From the NCBI RefSeq assembly GCF_000217955.3, contig NZ_AFOY02000018.1, positions 1 to 64,000 of the forward strand: 64,000 nucleotides of DNA, given 5' to 3'. Source of the DNA: Pseudomonas fluorescens HK44 (GTDB lineage Bacteria > Pseudomonadota > Gammaproteobacteria > Pseudomonadales > Pseudomonadaceae). Shown piece after piece: positions 1 to 9,561 of the stretch. The position numbers and the translations under genes are program-made. Every line of letters begins with the position of its first letter. The first letter of the stretch is position 1. The notes below the pieces were generated by a model. It saw nothing but the letters and a program-made list of their open reading frames with translations, did no database searches and was not told the origin of the DNA.

Positions 1-1130
1 GATTCGAACTGATTCCCCACGCCACCCGATTCCCTTCCTGTGGCGGCTGCCAAAAGCCTTGTTCAACCACTCATGAGTATTGCGAGCGAAGTGTTCGCGA
101 TCTTCCCATTCTAGGTCGTGCGGTACGCCTTAGCGTTTTGCTCAGGCGGGTTGGCTGCCGCGATTGTGGCAAACGCATGGAAGGCGGTCAGTTGGCTGGA
201 TCGCTATGCCCGCATGACGCGCCGCTTGGCCGATACGGTCATTCAGGCCTGCGAGCGCCTTCCCACTCTGCACGTAGCCCAGATGTTTGGGTTGCATTGG
301 GACACCGTTCGGTTGCCTGGAGCGTCGTGCCTTGCAGGCGGTGTTGAGCGAGCTGCCAAAGGCGCAACCGCGACACCTGATTATGGACGAGTTCGCGTTG
401 TTCAAAGGTCATCGTTACGCCAGCGTTGTGCTGGATGCCGATACACGACGAGTGCTGTGGATCGGTGAAGGCCGTAGCCGAGCGGCAGTCAGGCCGTTCT
501 TCGAGGAGCTGGGGCCGGAGGGCTGCGCTCGAATCGAAGCGGTGGCGATGGACATGAATACTGCTTTTGATCTGGAGGTTCGCCAGCATTGCCCGAAAGC
601 GCGAGTGGTCTACGACCTTTTCCATGTGGTGGCCAAATATGGCCGAGAGGTGATTGATCGGGTCCGCGTCGACGAGGCTAACCGGCTGCGTCATGACAAG
701 CCGGCTCGCAAGGTCATCAAGCAGGCGCGATGGCTGTTACTGCGTAACCCGCAGAACCTGAAAACGCCGGAACAACAGGTCCATTTGCAGGATTTGCTGG
801 CGGCCAACCAAGCGTTGATGACGGTCTATTTGATGAAGGCTGAACTCAAAACGCTCTGGACGCCGAGTGCTGCCTGGGCTTGGAGATCGGCCTGGAAGCA
901 ATGGCTGCGCCATGCACATGAAAGCGAAATACCGGCTCTGATCCAGTTTGCCAAACGGCTAAAAGCTTAACTGGCGGGGCATCGTCAGTCGGGTTCGCTG
1001 GCCGATGCACACCGGTCAGTTGGAAGGAATAAACAATCGAATAAAGGTCATCAAGCGGATGGCGTACGGTTACCGGGATAGCGAGTTCTTTTTCATGAAG
1101 ATCAAGAGCGTCTTTCCCGGTAATCCGTGA
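1..1130 (+). pseudogene. ISL3-family transposase, frameshifted relic (5' end outside window)
   Basis: A decayed ISL3-type transposase read in four successive frames. An N-terminal zinc-binding part (CGGC...C...CRDCGK) runs from about position 3 to 180. A helix-turn-helix-like part (RLADTVIQACERLPTLHVAQ) follows to about 315. The catalytic core (LIMDEFALFKGHRYASVV, then AVAMDMN and KARVVYDLFHVV) runs to 970. The C-terminal LEGINNRIKVIKRMAYGYRD part occupies about 972-1130. The last shift looks like one extra A near 967-970, which creates a TAA after RLKA. Joined across the shifts, the product resembles ISL3 (IS204/IS1001/IS1165) transposases, but it cannot be translated as one protein. No inverted repeat was identified at the right end, and the left end lies outside the window. 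Confidence 0.85.
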
Positions 1131-1138
1131 TGAACCAT

Positions 1139-1178
1139 AAAAAAGCGCGCCACCCAATGGGTGGCGCGCTTTTTTTTA
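1139..1178 (-). terminator. Intrinsic terminator of pmbA (likely bidirectional)
   Basis: A GC-rich perfect stem (AAGCGCGCCACCC / GGGTGGCGCGCTT, loop AAT) has an A-run on the left and a T-run on the right, so it can act on both strands. It lies 13 bases beyond the pmbA stop and just after the transposase relic. Confidence 0.85.
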
Positions 1179-1190
1179 TTGCGCCAGCGC

Positions 1191-2537
1191 TTAGCTGCCC
1201 GCAACTGTCATCCGTTCGATCAACACCGAACCGGTGCGAATGTTACTGCGCAGTTCCAGGTCATTACCCACGGCAATGATCTGCTTGAACATATCGCGCA
1301 TGTTGCCTGCGATTGTCACTTCCTGGACCGCGAACTGGATTTCACCGTTCTCGACCCAGAAGCCCGCCGCGCCGCGAGAGTAGTCACCCGTGACCATGTT
1401 CAAACCCTGCCCCATCAATTCGGTCACCAGCAAGCCACGCCCCATGCGTCGCAACAGCGCCGCCTGGTCATCAAAGCCGTGGGTAACGAACAGATTGTGC
1501 ACGCCACCGGCGTTAGCGGTGCTTGGCATGCCGAGTTTGCGTCCGGAATACGTACCCAGCACGTAAGACACCAACTCCCCCTTCTCGACGAACGGCTTGG
1601 CGTACGTCGCCAGACCATCGCCATCAAACGCCGAACTGCCCAAGGCGCGCATCAGATGCGGACGCTCATCGATAGTCAGCCATTCAGGGAACAGTTTCTG
1701 CCCCAGCGCGCCTTCGAGGAACGACGACTTGCGGTACAGATTGCCGCCCGAAATCGCGCCGAGGAAACTGCCGAACAAACCGCCCGCCAGTTCCGCGGAA
1801 AACAACACCGGCACTTCGCAGGTCGGCACCGGACGCGCGCCCAAGCGACTGGCTGCACGTTGCGCCGCACGCTGGCCAATGCTCACCGGATCGGCCAGCA
1901 AGTTACCCTGGCGATTGACGTCATACCAATAGTCGCGCTGCATCTGGCCGTCGGCTTCGGCGATCATCACGCAGCTCAGGCTGTGACGCGTCGACGCATA
2001 ACCCCCGATAAAGCCATGGCTGTTGCCATAGACGCGGCAACCTTGGTGAGTGCTCAAGGTGGTGCCGTCGGCGTTCTTGATCCGGCTGTCGGTGGCGAAC
2101 GCCGCCGCTTCACAGGCCAGCGCCCGCTCGATCGCTTGCTCAGGAGTGATGTCCCATTCGTGGAACAGATCGAAGTCCGGCAAGTCCTTGGCCATCAGCG
2201 CGGCGTCGGCCAGGCCCGAGTGTTCATCTTCGGAGGTGTGCCTGGCGATGGCCAACGCGGCGGCGACGGTTTCGCGAATGGCTTCGGGGCCACTGGCCGA
2301 GGTGCTGGCCGAGCCTTTGCGCTGGCCAACATACAAGGTGATGCCAAAACCCTGATCACGGTTGAACTCAACGGTTTCAACTTCCCGCTGACGCACCGTG
2401 GTCGACAGGCCTTGCTCCAGAGACACAGCCACTTCGCAGGCGCTGGCACCCTGACGCCTGGCTTCGGCGATGATCTGCTCGACTTGCTCTTGCAGTGCCG
2501 GCAACGCTTGTGGGCCGACGCTTTCAACTGCACTCAT
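1191..2537 (-). CDS. pmbA: Metalloprotease-related protein PmbA (TldE)
   Basis: PmbA/TldE is the partner of TldD. In E. coli the TldD-TldE heterodimer is a cytoplasmic protease that matures microcin B17 and helps degrade CcdA; TldE itself lacks the zinc motif. The 448-residue product is full length, with the family features DQGFGITLYVGQRKGSAST in the N-terminal domain and GAISGGNLYRKSSFLEGALG and RLGMP-like SGRKLGMPSTANAGGVHN in the C-terminal domain. The start at 2537 is chosen because GGAG lies seven bases upstream; an ATG four codons earlier overlaps that ribosome binding site. It is divergent from darP, and the partner tldD lies 2 kb away, as in other Pseudomonas. Confidence 0.96.
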   Translation of the reverse strand: MSAVESVGPQALPALQEQVEQIIAEARRQGASACEVAVSLEQGLSTTVRQREVETVEFNRDQGFGITLYVGQRKGSASTSASGPEAIRETVAAALAIARHTSEDEHSGLADAALMAKDLPDFDLFHEWDITPEQAIERALACEAAAFATDSRIKNADGTTLSTHQGCRVYGNSHGFIGGYASTRHSLSCVMIAEADGQMQRDYWYDVNRQGNLLADPVSIGQRAAQRAASRLGARPVPTCEVPVLFSAELAGGLFGSFLGAISGGNLYRKSSFLEGALGQKLFPEWLTIDERPHLMRALGSSAFDGDGLATYAKPFVEKGELVSYVLGTYSGRKLGMPSTANAGGVHNLFVTHGFDDQAALLRRMGRGLLVTELMGQGLNMVTGDYSRGAAGFWVENGEIQFAVQEVTIAGNMRDMFKQIIAVGNDLELRSNIRTGSVLIERMTVAGS

Positions 2538-2645
2538 GCTGTTCTCCACTCAAATTCTGCTTTCGGTTAAGGTCATCGAGCGACCGGGCCGGACAAGCGG
2601 CCCCCGACTGGTTATCATGGCGGCGTTTCTTTGCGGACTGCCACC

Positions 2646-3170
2646 ATGGTTGATTCTTACGACGACTCCCTCGACGGGGGAGAAAAAAGCAAATCCCAGG
2701 TCAAACGCGAGCTGCATGCTCTGGTTGACCTAGGCGAGCGCCTTACAACACTCAAGCCTGACTTGCTGGCAAAACTGCCGTTGACCGACGCCTTGCGCCG
2801 GGCTCTGGCCGACGCGCCCAAGCACACCGCGAACATCGCGCGTAAACGGCACCTGCAGTTCATCGGCAAGCTGATGCGTGATCAGGACACCAGCGCCATT
2901 TTGGTGCTGCTGGACCAACTCGATGCCTCCACTCGCCAGTACAACGAACGTTTCCACGGTCTGGAGCGCTGGCGGGATCGCTTGATCGCCGGCGACGATG
3001 CCGTACTGGAAAAGTTCGTCGTCGACTACCCGGAAGCGGATCGCCAGCAACTGCGCTCCATGATCCGTCAGGCCCAGCATGAGCTTGCCCAAAGCAAGCC
3101 TCCTGCTTCCAGCCGAAAAATCTTCAAGTACATCCGTGAGCTGGACGAGACTCAACGCGGTTTGCGTTAG
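2646..3170 (+). CDS. darP: Ribosome biogenesis factor DarP (YjgA, DUF615)
   Basis: DarP/YjgA is a small, charged, helical protein that associates with late 50S ribosomal precursors. The 174-residue product has the family hallmarks: an acidic N-terminus followed by KSQVKRELHALVDLGERL, the central KHTANIARKRHLQFIGKLMR, and the C-terminal ASSRKIFKYIRELDE. The start MVDSYDD at 2646 is preferred over an upstream in-frame codon at 2631 because it matches the usual N-terminus. The gene sits alone on the plus strand between pmbA and tldD, convergent with tldD. No terminator was evident in the 48-base gap. Confidence 0.94.
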   Translation: MVDSYDDSLDGGEKSKSQVKRELHALVDLGERLTTLKPDLLAKLPLTDALRRALADAPKHTANIARKRHLQFIGKLMRDQDTSAILVLLDQLDASTRQYNERFHGLERWRDRLIAGDDAVLEKFVVDYPEADRQQLRSMIRQAQHELAQSKPPASSRKIFKYIRELDETQRGLR

Positions 3171-3218
3171 TCTTCGACCGGGGTGTTCGGCCATGCCGCG
3201 CACCCCAGGCTCCATCCC

Positions 3219-4661
3219 TTACGCGCCCGTGCCACCCACGGTGATCGCGTCGATTTTCAGGGTTGGCTGGCCGACACCCACCGGCACCGACTGACCATCC
3301 TTGCCGCACGTCCCTACCCCACTGTCCAGCGCCAGATCGTTACCGACCATCGACACCCGGCTCATGGCTTCCGGACCGTTACCGATCAACGTTGCGCCTT
3401 TGACCGGCGCGGTAATCTTGCCGTCCTCGATCAGGTACGCCTCGCTGGTAGAGAACACGAACTTGCCGCTGGTGATGTCGACCTGACCACCGCCCAGGTT
3501 GGCGCAGTAGATACCCTTCTTCACCGAAGCAATGATTTCTGCCGGATCGCTTTCGCCGCCGAGCATGTACGTGTTGGTCATGCGCGGCATCGGCAGGTGC
3601 GCGTAAGACTCGCGACGACCGTTGCCGGTGCGTGCCAGGCCCATCAGGCGAGCATTGAGTTTGTCCTGCATGTAGCCCTTGAGCACGCCGTTTTCGATCA
3701 GCGTGGTGCACTCGGTCGGGGTGCCTTCGTCATCGATACTCAGCGATCCACGGCGACCGGCCAGTGTGCCGTCATCGACGATGGTGCAGAGTTTGGACGC
3801 AACCATTTCACCCATGCGGCCGCTGTACGCCGAACTGCCTTTACGGTTGAAGTCACCTTCCAGGCCATGGCCGACCGCTTCGTGCAGCAACACGCCGGAC
3901 CAGCCCGACCCCAGAACCACCGGCAAGGTGCCCGCCGGCGCCGGAATGGCTTCGAGATTCACCAGCGCCTGGCGCAATGCCTCACGGGCGTAGCTCATGG
4001 CACGGTCTTCAGCCAGGAAATAGCGGTAATCGGTACGTCCGCCGCCGCCATGACCACCGCGTTCGCGGCGACCGTTCTGCTCGACGATCACGCTGACATT
4101 GAAGCGCACCAGCGGTCGCACATCCGCCGCCAGACCACCGTCGGTGGAGGCCACCAGAATCCGCTCCCAGACCCCGGCCATGCTCACCGTGACTTGCTGG
4201 ATACGCGGATCGAGCGCGCGAGTGGCCACGTCGATACGCTTGAGCAGCTCGACTTTCTCGGCGCGGGTCATCACTTCCAGCGGGTTATCGGGCCCGTACA
4301 AACGGGCAACGTCCTGGGTACTGAACGCCTGCACCGTACCGTTTTGCCCGGCACGGGAGATAGAGCGCGCGGCACGGGCTGCCAGGCCCAGGGCTTCAAG
4401 GGTGATCGCATTGCTGTAGGCAAAACCGGTTTTTTCACCCGATTGCGCACGCACGCCGACACCCTGATCAAGGTTGAAGCTGCCTTCCTTGACGATACCG
4501 TCTTCGAGCGCCCAGGACTCGGAGATCTGTCCCTGGAAATACAGGTCGGCCGCATCAATGCCCGGGCCGGCCAGGTCACCCAATACGCTTTGCAGGTTCT
4601 CGATCGTCACGCCGCCCGGCGCAAGCAGATGTTCACTGACTGAGGACAACAACTCGCTCAT
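3219..4661 (-). CDS. tldD: Metalloprotease TldD
   Basis: TldD is the catalytic, zinc-binding subunit of the TldD/TldE protease. The 480-residue product carries the expected HExxxH motif (LLHEAVGHGLEGD, His260-Glu261-His265) and a conserved C-terminal glycine-rich segment with a cysteine (DSGVGTCGKDGQSVPVGVGQ). The N-terminal domain has the family pattern WALEDGIVKEG and DQGVGVRA. The nitrilase-like gene upstream ends five bases before the TldD start, so the two are co-transcribed as the end of the mre-rng-yhdP cluster. It has the usual length and no lesion. Confidence 0.97.
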   Translation of the reverse strand: MSELLSSVSEHLLAPGGVTIENLQSVLGDLAGPGIDAADLYFQGQISESWALEDGIVKEGSFNLDQGVGVRAQSGEKTGFAYSNAITLEALGLAARAARSISRAGQNGTVQAFSTQDVARLYGPDNPLEVMTRAEKVELLKRIDVATRALDPRIQQVTVSMAGVWERILVASTDGGLAADVRPLVRFNVSVIVEQNGRRERGGHGGGGRTDYRYFLAEDRAMSYAREALRQALVNLEAIPAPAGTLPVVLGSGWSGVLLHEAVGHGLEGDFNRKGSSAYSGRMGEMVASKLCTIVDDGTLAGRRGSLSIDDEGTPTECTTLIENGVLKGYMQDKLNARLMGLARTGNGRRESYAHLPMPRMTNTYMLGGESDPAEIIASVKKGIYCANLGGGQVDITSGKFVFSTSEAYLIEDGKITAPVKGATLIGNGPEAMSRVSMVGNDLALDSGVGTCGKDGQSVPVGVGQPTLKIDAITVGGTGA

Positions 4662-4666
4662 AGGTT

Positions 4667-5527
4667 TTACGCCTTAATTCCACGTTCTGAGGCAGGTCGC
4701 TGCGCGCCCTGCGAGAAAAAGCGCCGGTGACTGGACACCGGCATCCGCGCCCGGATGGACGCCTGTTCGCTGCTATCGCGTTCGGCCAGCAGCACGGCCT
4801 CGCCTTGATCCTGTTCCGCCAGCACACGCCCCCACGGGTCAACAATCGCCGCATGGCCAAAGGTTTCACGCGGCCCCGGATGAGTTCCACCCTGAGCGGC
4901 CGCCAGTACGTAACACTGGGTTTCTATGGCCCGCGCGCGGATCAACACTTCCCAATGGGCCGCGCCTGTCACCGCCGTAAACGCTGACGGTGCAGTAATC
5001 AGTTCTGCTCCGGCGGCGCGCAATTCGCTGTACAGCTCCGGAAAGCGCAAGTCATAGCAAACCGTCAGGCCAACCCGACCGACCGGCGTATCGGCCACCA
5101 CCACCTTACTGCCATGAGCATAGTCATCGGATTCACGGTAGCGTCCGCGATTGTCCGCCACATCGACATCGAACAAATGCAGCTTGTCGTAGCGCGCCAC
5201 CGCTTCACCGTGCTCATCGATCAGTAACGAGCAGGCATTGGACTTCGCCTGCGGTTGATCCACCGGCGGTAACGGCAAGGTGCCGGCCACTATCCATAAC
5301 TTGAGGTCACGAGCGGTCTGTTTCAACCAGGGCAGGATCGGGCCTTCGCCCAAGGCTTCGGCGCGACCGATGTCGGCGATGTCGCGACGGCCCATGGCCG
5401 CAAAGTTTTCCGGCAACACCGCCAGTCGCGCACCGCCCGCTGCCGCTTGCTCGAGCAGGTGCCGAGCCTGGATCAGGTTGGCCGGCACATCGCTCTGGCT
5501 GACCATTTGAATCACCGCAAGAGACAT
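4667..5527 (-). CDS. Carbon-nitrogen hydrolase, Nit1-like (probable deaminated glutathione amidase)
   Basis: A nitrilase-superfamily amidase of 286 residues. The catalytic triad is visible: Glu40 in LAVLPENFAAMG, Lys115 in ARYDKLHLFDVD and Cys157 in GLTVCYDLRFPE. The surrounding sequence fits the Nit1/YbeM-like branch, whose members hydrolyse deaminated glutathione as metabolite repair; that substrate is inferred from family, not seen. It lies between yhdP and tldD on the same strand and abuts tldD by five bases, an arrangement conserved in pseudomonads. Confidence 0.9.
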   Translation of the reverse strand: MSLAVIQMVSQSDVPANLIQARHLLEQAAAGGARLAVLPENFAAMGRRDIADIGRAEALGEGPILPWLKQTARDLKLWIVAGTLPLPPVDQPQAKSNACSLLIDEHGEAVARYDKLHLFDVDVADNRGRYRESDDYAHGSKVVVADTPVGRVGLTVCYDLRFPELYSELRAAGAELITAPSAFTAVTGAAHWEVLIRARAIETQCYVLAAAQGGTHPGPRETFGHAAIVDPWGRVLAEQDQGEAVLLAERDSSEQASIRARMPVSSHRRFFSQGAQRPASERGIKA

Positions 5528-5578
5528 GACCCTTTCCTTATTTGATCTCTAATCGCTTTGCGTCTGCCTTGCAAATAC

Positions 5579-5608
5579 CTGTAGCAGCCGGCGAAGCCAG
5601 CTGCCACA
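5579..5608. repeat. REP palindrome, single
   Basis: Imperfect palindrome of the GTAGCAGC...GCTGCCACA type in the 161-base gap between yhdP and the nitrilase gene. It matches the Pseudomonas REP style seen elsewhere in this window. No terminator T-run follows it. Confidence 0.55.
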
Positions 5609-5688
5609 GGAAGCGTATGCAACGACATAAAAAAAGCGTACGGCCATGCTACTCCATAGGCTTGGAGAGTGCGTTCTGAAAAAGAGAG

Positions 5689-8600
5689 TCAAAAAGGTTT
5701 GTCGTAGGTGATTTTCGGCTCTTTCCACGGGCCTTTGATGGTGTATTTGACGCTGGCAAAGCGCGCCACGCGATCACCGATCAGCTTGTCGATCAGAAAC
5801 AGTGCACCGCCTACCGCTGGCGCGCCGACGATCAGTGCGGCAATCGGCAGGTTGTTGGTCAACGGCAAGGTCACCAACAGATTTGCATCGACCCTGTCAC
5901 CCACCAGGTCCAGCGTGCCGTTGAGCTCCAGGTTGCTCGACGGGCCAGTCATGATGATCGGCTCACGAGTGACGTAAACACCGTTGCTGGCCACCAACAG
6001 GCCCTTGACCCGGTCGTAACTCAGGCCTTTGCCGAACAGGTCGGAGAAGTCCAGACGCAAGCGACGGCCGATCGAGTTGAAGTTGAGCAGGCCAAACACC
6101 CGCAACGCCTGCGCCCCCCCTTCGACTTCGACGAACTGACCTTTGCGTAGCGTGGCATCCAGGCTACCGGAGTAACGCTTTGGTCCGACCCAGGCCGGCG
6201 AGCCAGGCCAACGGCCGTCGATGTCCATATGGAACTCTTCGCTGGTCACCGTCGGTGCGAACCCCCAGCCCTTGAGCACGTCACCGAGGTTCTTGCCCTC
6301 AATGCGTCCCTTGTACCAACTGCTGGTGGATCCCGGCACGCCTTCCCAGCCACCTGCGCCCTGCAACTGCATGCCCTTGAGGCCCAGATTCATGCTGTTG
6401 AAGGCAATGCCCTTGACGATCGGGCGGACCTTCAGCGACCAGGCACCTACCAGGTCAGGGCCCTGAAACAACTGGTCAATACTGATATCCAGTGCAGGAA
6501 TTTTCGTTGGGTCGACCGACGCCAGCGGGTCTGGCGCATTCTCGTCGGCCTGCACCTTCGGATCAGGCGCCGGCAACCGCACGTATTGCAGGTTGATCGC
6601 AACCGGTGCGGACTTGGCGTCGGGAACCCCTACAGTGCCTTTGGCCTGCTGGCTATCGAGTTGCAACGCCCAGGCTGTCGGCTTGCGATCCAGTTGCAGG
6701 CGGGCCTGATCCAGCGTGGTACCAAACCCCGTGAGCGTGTCGACCTTGAAGTCTGCGCCACTGAGCAATTGCTTGGCACTACCGCCCGGATCCTGCCCGG
6801 CGTAACGATCAATCAGGGTTTTCCATGGCTCGACATCCAGCTCGGACAACACGCCCCGTATGCGCAGGCCTTTATCGCCCGGCAACTGCGCGCTGCCATT
6901 ACCCAGGAACAACTCGCCACGGCCATCGGCAAAACTGCCGCTGGGTGCCGCGTAAGTGAAGTCCGCAAGATCACCATAGTCGAGCCAGTAGCGCCGCTCC
7001 GGCCCTTGCAGGGTCATACGGAACACCGTGTCGCGGCCTTGCGCGGCGGACATGCCGAACGGTGCCGGCAAGTCGACGGCTACGCCCTTGAGGCTGGAAC
7101 TGACCATCAACTGGCTGTCGGGGCCATCGAGGTTGAGCTGCAACTGATAAGGGATCGTCCCGGAAACCGGCAATGGCTGAGTGACGCTCAGCCATTCAGT
7201 GAGTTTTTTCACCGCCACCTGGCCGTTGGCGGTGACCCGGGTGTTGAACTTGCCGGGACTGCCATCGGCATAGATCTGTGCACTGATCGGTCGCTCAAAG
7301 GCCTGTGCCGTAATGTTCTGACCACTGAGTCCCTTGGCGCTGTCAAAACGGAAATCACCTTTGAGCTGCGTCAGCTCAAGCACGGGATCACTCAACTTCA
7401 GACGCGACTTGGCGGTTTTGAAGTCGACCACAATCTTCGGCTCTTCGCCCTTGGCCAAGGGGATGTCCAGTTTCAGACTGCCCTGCAATTCACCCTCGCC
7501 CTGCCAACCGGCGAAGGTCGGACCGGTACCGATCGGGGCGTCCTGAAGAATCTTCAGGCCATCGCCCAGACCGCCGGCGAAAGTGCCGTCGAGGAACAAG
7601 TGAGGGTTCTGTCCGGCGGGCGCATGGGGAATGTTGACGTAGATATCGCGAACCTGGGTGTCGAGCAACTGGCCCTTGCTGGCCAGAATGCGCACACCAC
7701 TGTCCTCGATGAACACATCGCCGCTGACCTTGCCGACATGCGGCCAACCCGGCTGGAAGGCCAGTTCGGCGTCATGCACTTTGAAAAACAGGCTGATGCT
7801 GCGCGCCGCGTCGACAGCATCGTGGTTCAGCGAACCCTGATACTGAAAGAAACCTTCATCCACCGCGCCTTTGAGAATCGCCGTGCGCAGCCACTCGTCG
7901 AGCGCGGGGCTCAAGACCTTGGGCAGGTACTTGGCAGTGTAGCGTCCATCACCTTCCAGCAGACCGACCCGCAGGTCCATATAGTCTTCCTGGGTGTGGT
8001 CGAAATGCAGGCGAATCAGGAAGTCACCAGCAATCTTGCCTTCTTCGCCCAGTACCTTCAGGTACGGCGCAATCAGGGTGAAACCTTGTTGATCGAGTTT
8101 CCAGGTCAGCCGGGCATTCGCCTGGATGTACTGCCATGGCTTGGCAAAGATCGGGTCCAGGTGCAGGGAAAAATCCTTGCTGTCCATGCGCAGCTCACCC
8201 TGACCGAGGTCACCGCTGATACTCCCGGAAACGTTACGCGCCGCCGGAGCACCGTGATAAGCATCAAACCCGACACGCTCCAGATTGGCGGCAAAGCTGA
8301 ATTTGCTGTCATCGGTCGCCTCGGGCCGGACATCGATCAGCACGTTGCGCAACACGCCGGTGACCTTGAGCCGCTCGACTACGGTGGCAAAGTCTTTGGG
8401 CAGCGGCCCCAGGGCATTGAGCAAGGGTGTGATCGGAGTGAGGTCGAAGCGGTCGGCTTGCAGGTGCCAGAGCTCGGAGGTCGTTTCAGTGGTCGCGGTC
8501 TGCTGAAGTTGCAGACGGGTTTCCCAGCGGGTCTCCCCCAGGCTCATGGCCAGGGAATCGAAGGACACCTGGAAACCTTCGGTATTGCGCTGGAAATACC

Positions 8601-9492
8601 CATTGAGCGCCAGATTGTTGATCTGGATCGGCTTGCGCTCGGCGTAGGCACCGTTGAGTTGCGGCGCGTTGAGACGAACCGCGGCGCGCTGCAGGGCCCC
8701 CTTGCTCCAGTTAACCCAAAGCTCGCCACCGGCCTTGATCTCGGAAAAATTCCATTGCCCGGTCAGGCTCTCGGGTAACCATTTAGACCAATCACTTTGC
8801 GGCAAGCTCAGGTAGGCATCAATTTCAGCCTCTTTCCACTGACTGGCTTGAGTCCGGCTGCTCAGGCTCATGGCCAGCGGCTGGCCGTCAGGCAAGGTCA
8901 ACCGGGCGTCGAGGCGCTGCTGGCTGATACCGGTTTTAAGATTCAGGCCAACATAGGTCAGGGTCAGCGGCACGTGGTCGTTCGGCAGCAAGGTGATCTG
9001 GCTGTCGAGTACCGACAGCTGCTCCACCATCTGCATGCGGTTGAGCAACTGCTCGGGGTCCAGCGGCTGATTTTCCTGCACCGGCAGGCCTTCGAGCGCC
9101 CATTGCCCCTGTGGGTCCTGCTTGAGGCTGATCTTCAGGCCGTTGAGCTCCAGGTGTTCGATCCGCACCGTGCGCGCCAGCAAGCTGGCCCAGACGTTCG
9201 GCACCACCCGTACCTGATCCAGGTGCAGGGCATTGGCACCCTCGCCGACCACCACGTCATGCGCCAGCAAAATCGGCGCCATGCCACTCCAGCGGCCCTC
9301 CAGGCTGCCGACGTGCAAGGGCATGCCCAGCGCTTCACGAGCCTTGGCTTCGACCTCCGCACGGTACTCGGCCACCAGCGGAATGAACTCACGACCGAGG
9401 CTGCCGTACAGCGCCGCCAGCACCAGCAATAACGCACAAAGCCCCAGCCCCCAGCGGGTCATTGTGGTCAATAGGCGGATCAGACGATCCAT
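5689..9492 (-). CDS. yhdP: YhdP family AsmA-like envelope protein (phospholipid transport)
   Basis: A very large protein (1267 residues) with one N-terminal membrane anchor (about residues 10-30, WGLGLCALLLVLAALYG), followed by a long beta-rich periplasmic region typical of YhdP (DUF3971 and AsmA-like C-terminal domain). YhdP, TamB and YdbH are established bridge-like proteins that move phospholipid between inner and outer membranes in E. coli. The C-terminus (RVARFASVKYTIKGPWKEPKITYDKPF, first and last residues quoted only as landmarks at 1241-1267) is the usual end of the family. The gene follows rng by 69 bases in the mre-rng cluster. The long reading frames on the opposite strand are codon-bias shadows. 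Confidence 0.93.
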   Translation of the reverse strand: MDRLIRLLTTMTRWGLGLCALLLVLAALYGSLGREFIPLVAEYRAEVEAKAREALGMPLHVGSLEGRWSGMAPILLAHDVVVGEGANALHLDQVRVVPNVWASLLARTVRIEHLELNGLKISLKQDPQGQWALEGLPVQENQPLDPEQLLNRMQMVEQLSVLDSQITLLPNDHVPLTLTYVGLNLKTGISQQRLDARLTLPDGQPLAMSLSSRTQASQWKEAEIDAYLSLPQSDWSKWLPESLTGQWNFSEIKAGGELWVNWSKGALQRAAVRLNAPQLNGAYAERKPIQINNLALNGYFQRNTEGFQVSFDSLAMSLGETRWETRLQLQQTATTETTSELWHLQADRFDLTPITPLLNALGPLPKDFATVVERLKVTGVLRNVLIDVRPEATDDSKFSFAANLERVGFDAYHGAPAARNVSGSISGDLGQGELRMDSKDFSLHLDPIFAKPWQYIQANARLTWKLDQQGFTLIAPYLKVLGEEGKIAGDFLIRLHFDHTQEDYMDLRVGLLEGDGRYTAKYLPKVLSPALDEWLRTAILKGAVDEGFFQYQGSLNHDAVDAARSISLFFKVHDAELAFQPGWPHVGKVSGDVFIEDSGVRILASKGQLLDTQVRDIYVNIPHAPAGQNPHLFLDGTFAGGLGDGLKILQDAPIGTGPTFAGWQGEGELQGSLKLDIPLAKGEEPKIVVDFKTAKSRLKLSDPVLELTQLKGDFRFDSAKGLSGQNITAQAFERPISAQIYADGSPGKFNTRVTANGQVAVKKLTEWLSVTQPLPVSGTIPYQLQLNLDGPDSQLMVSSSLKGVAVDLPAPFGMSAAQGRDTVFRMTLQGPERRYWLDYGDLADFTYAAPSGSFADGRGELFLGNGSAQLPGDKGLRIRGVLSELDVEPWKTLIDRYAGQDPGGSAKQLLSGADFKVDTLTGFGTTLDQARLQLDRKPTAWALQLDSQQAKGTVGVPDAKSAPVAINLQYVRLPAPDPKVQADENAPDPLASVDPTKIPALDISIDQLFQGPDLVGAWSLKVRPIVKGIAFNSMNLGLKGMQLQGAGGWEGVPGSTSSWYKGRIEGKNLGDVLKGWGFAPTVTSEEFHMDIDGRWPGSPAWVGPKRYSGSLDATLRKGQFVEVEGGAQALRVFGLLNFNSIGRRLRLDFSDLFGKGLSYDRVKGLLVASNGVYVTREPIIMTGPSSNLELNGTLDLVGDRVDANLLVTLPLTNNLPIAALIVGAPAVGGALFLIDKLIGDRVARFASVKYTIKGPWKEPKITYDKPF

Positions 9493-9561
9493 GTCAGTTG
9501 GCTCCCATGGCGAAATCGTGCAGCAAGCTGAGGCCGGCCGTTAGTAATGAAACACAGCGGA

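Noticed and set aside
6229..8778. 849-codon open frame antisense to yhdP
   Set aside because: High-GC codon bias leaves the antisense frame open; composition is His/Arg/Gln-rich with no domain pattern, and yhdP is clearly the real gene.
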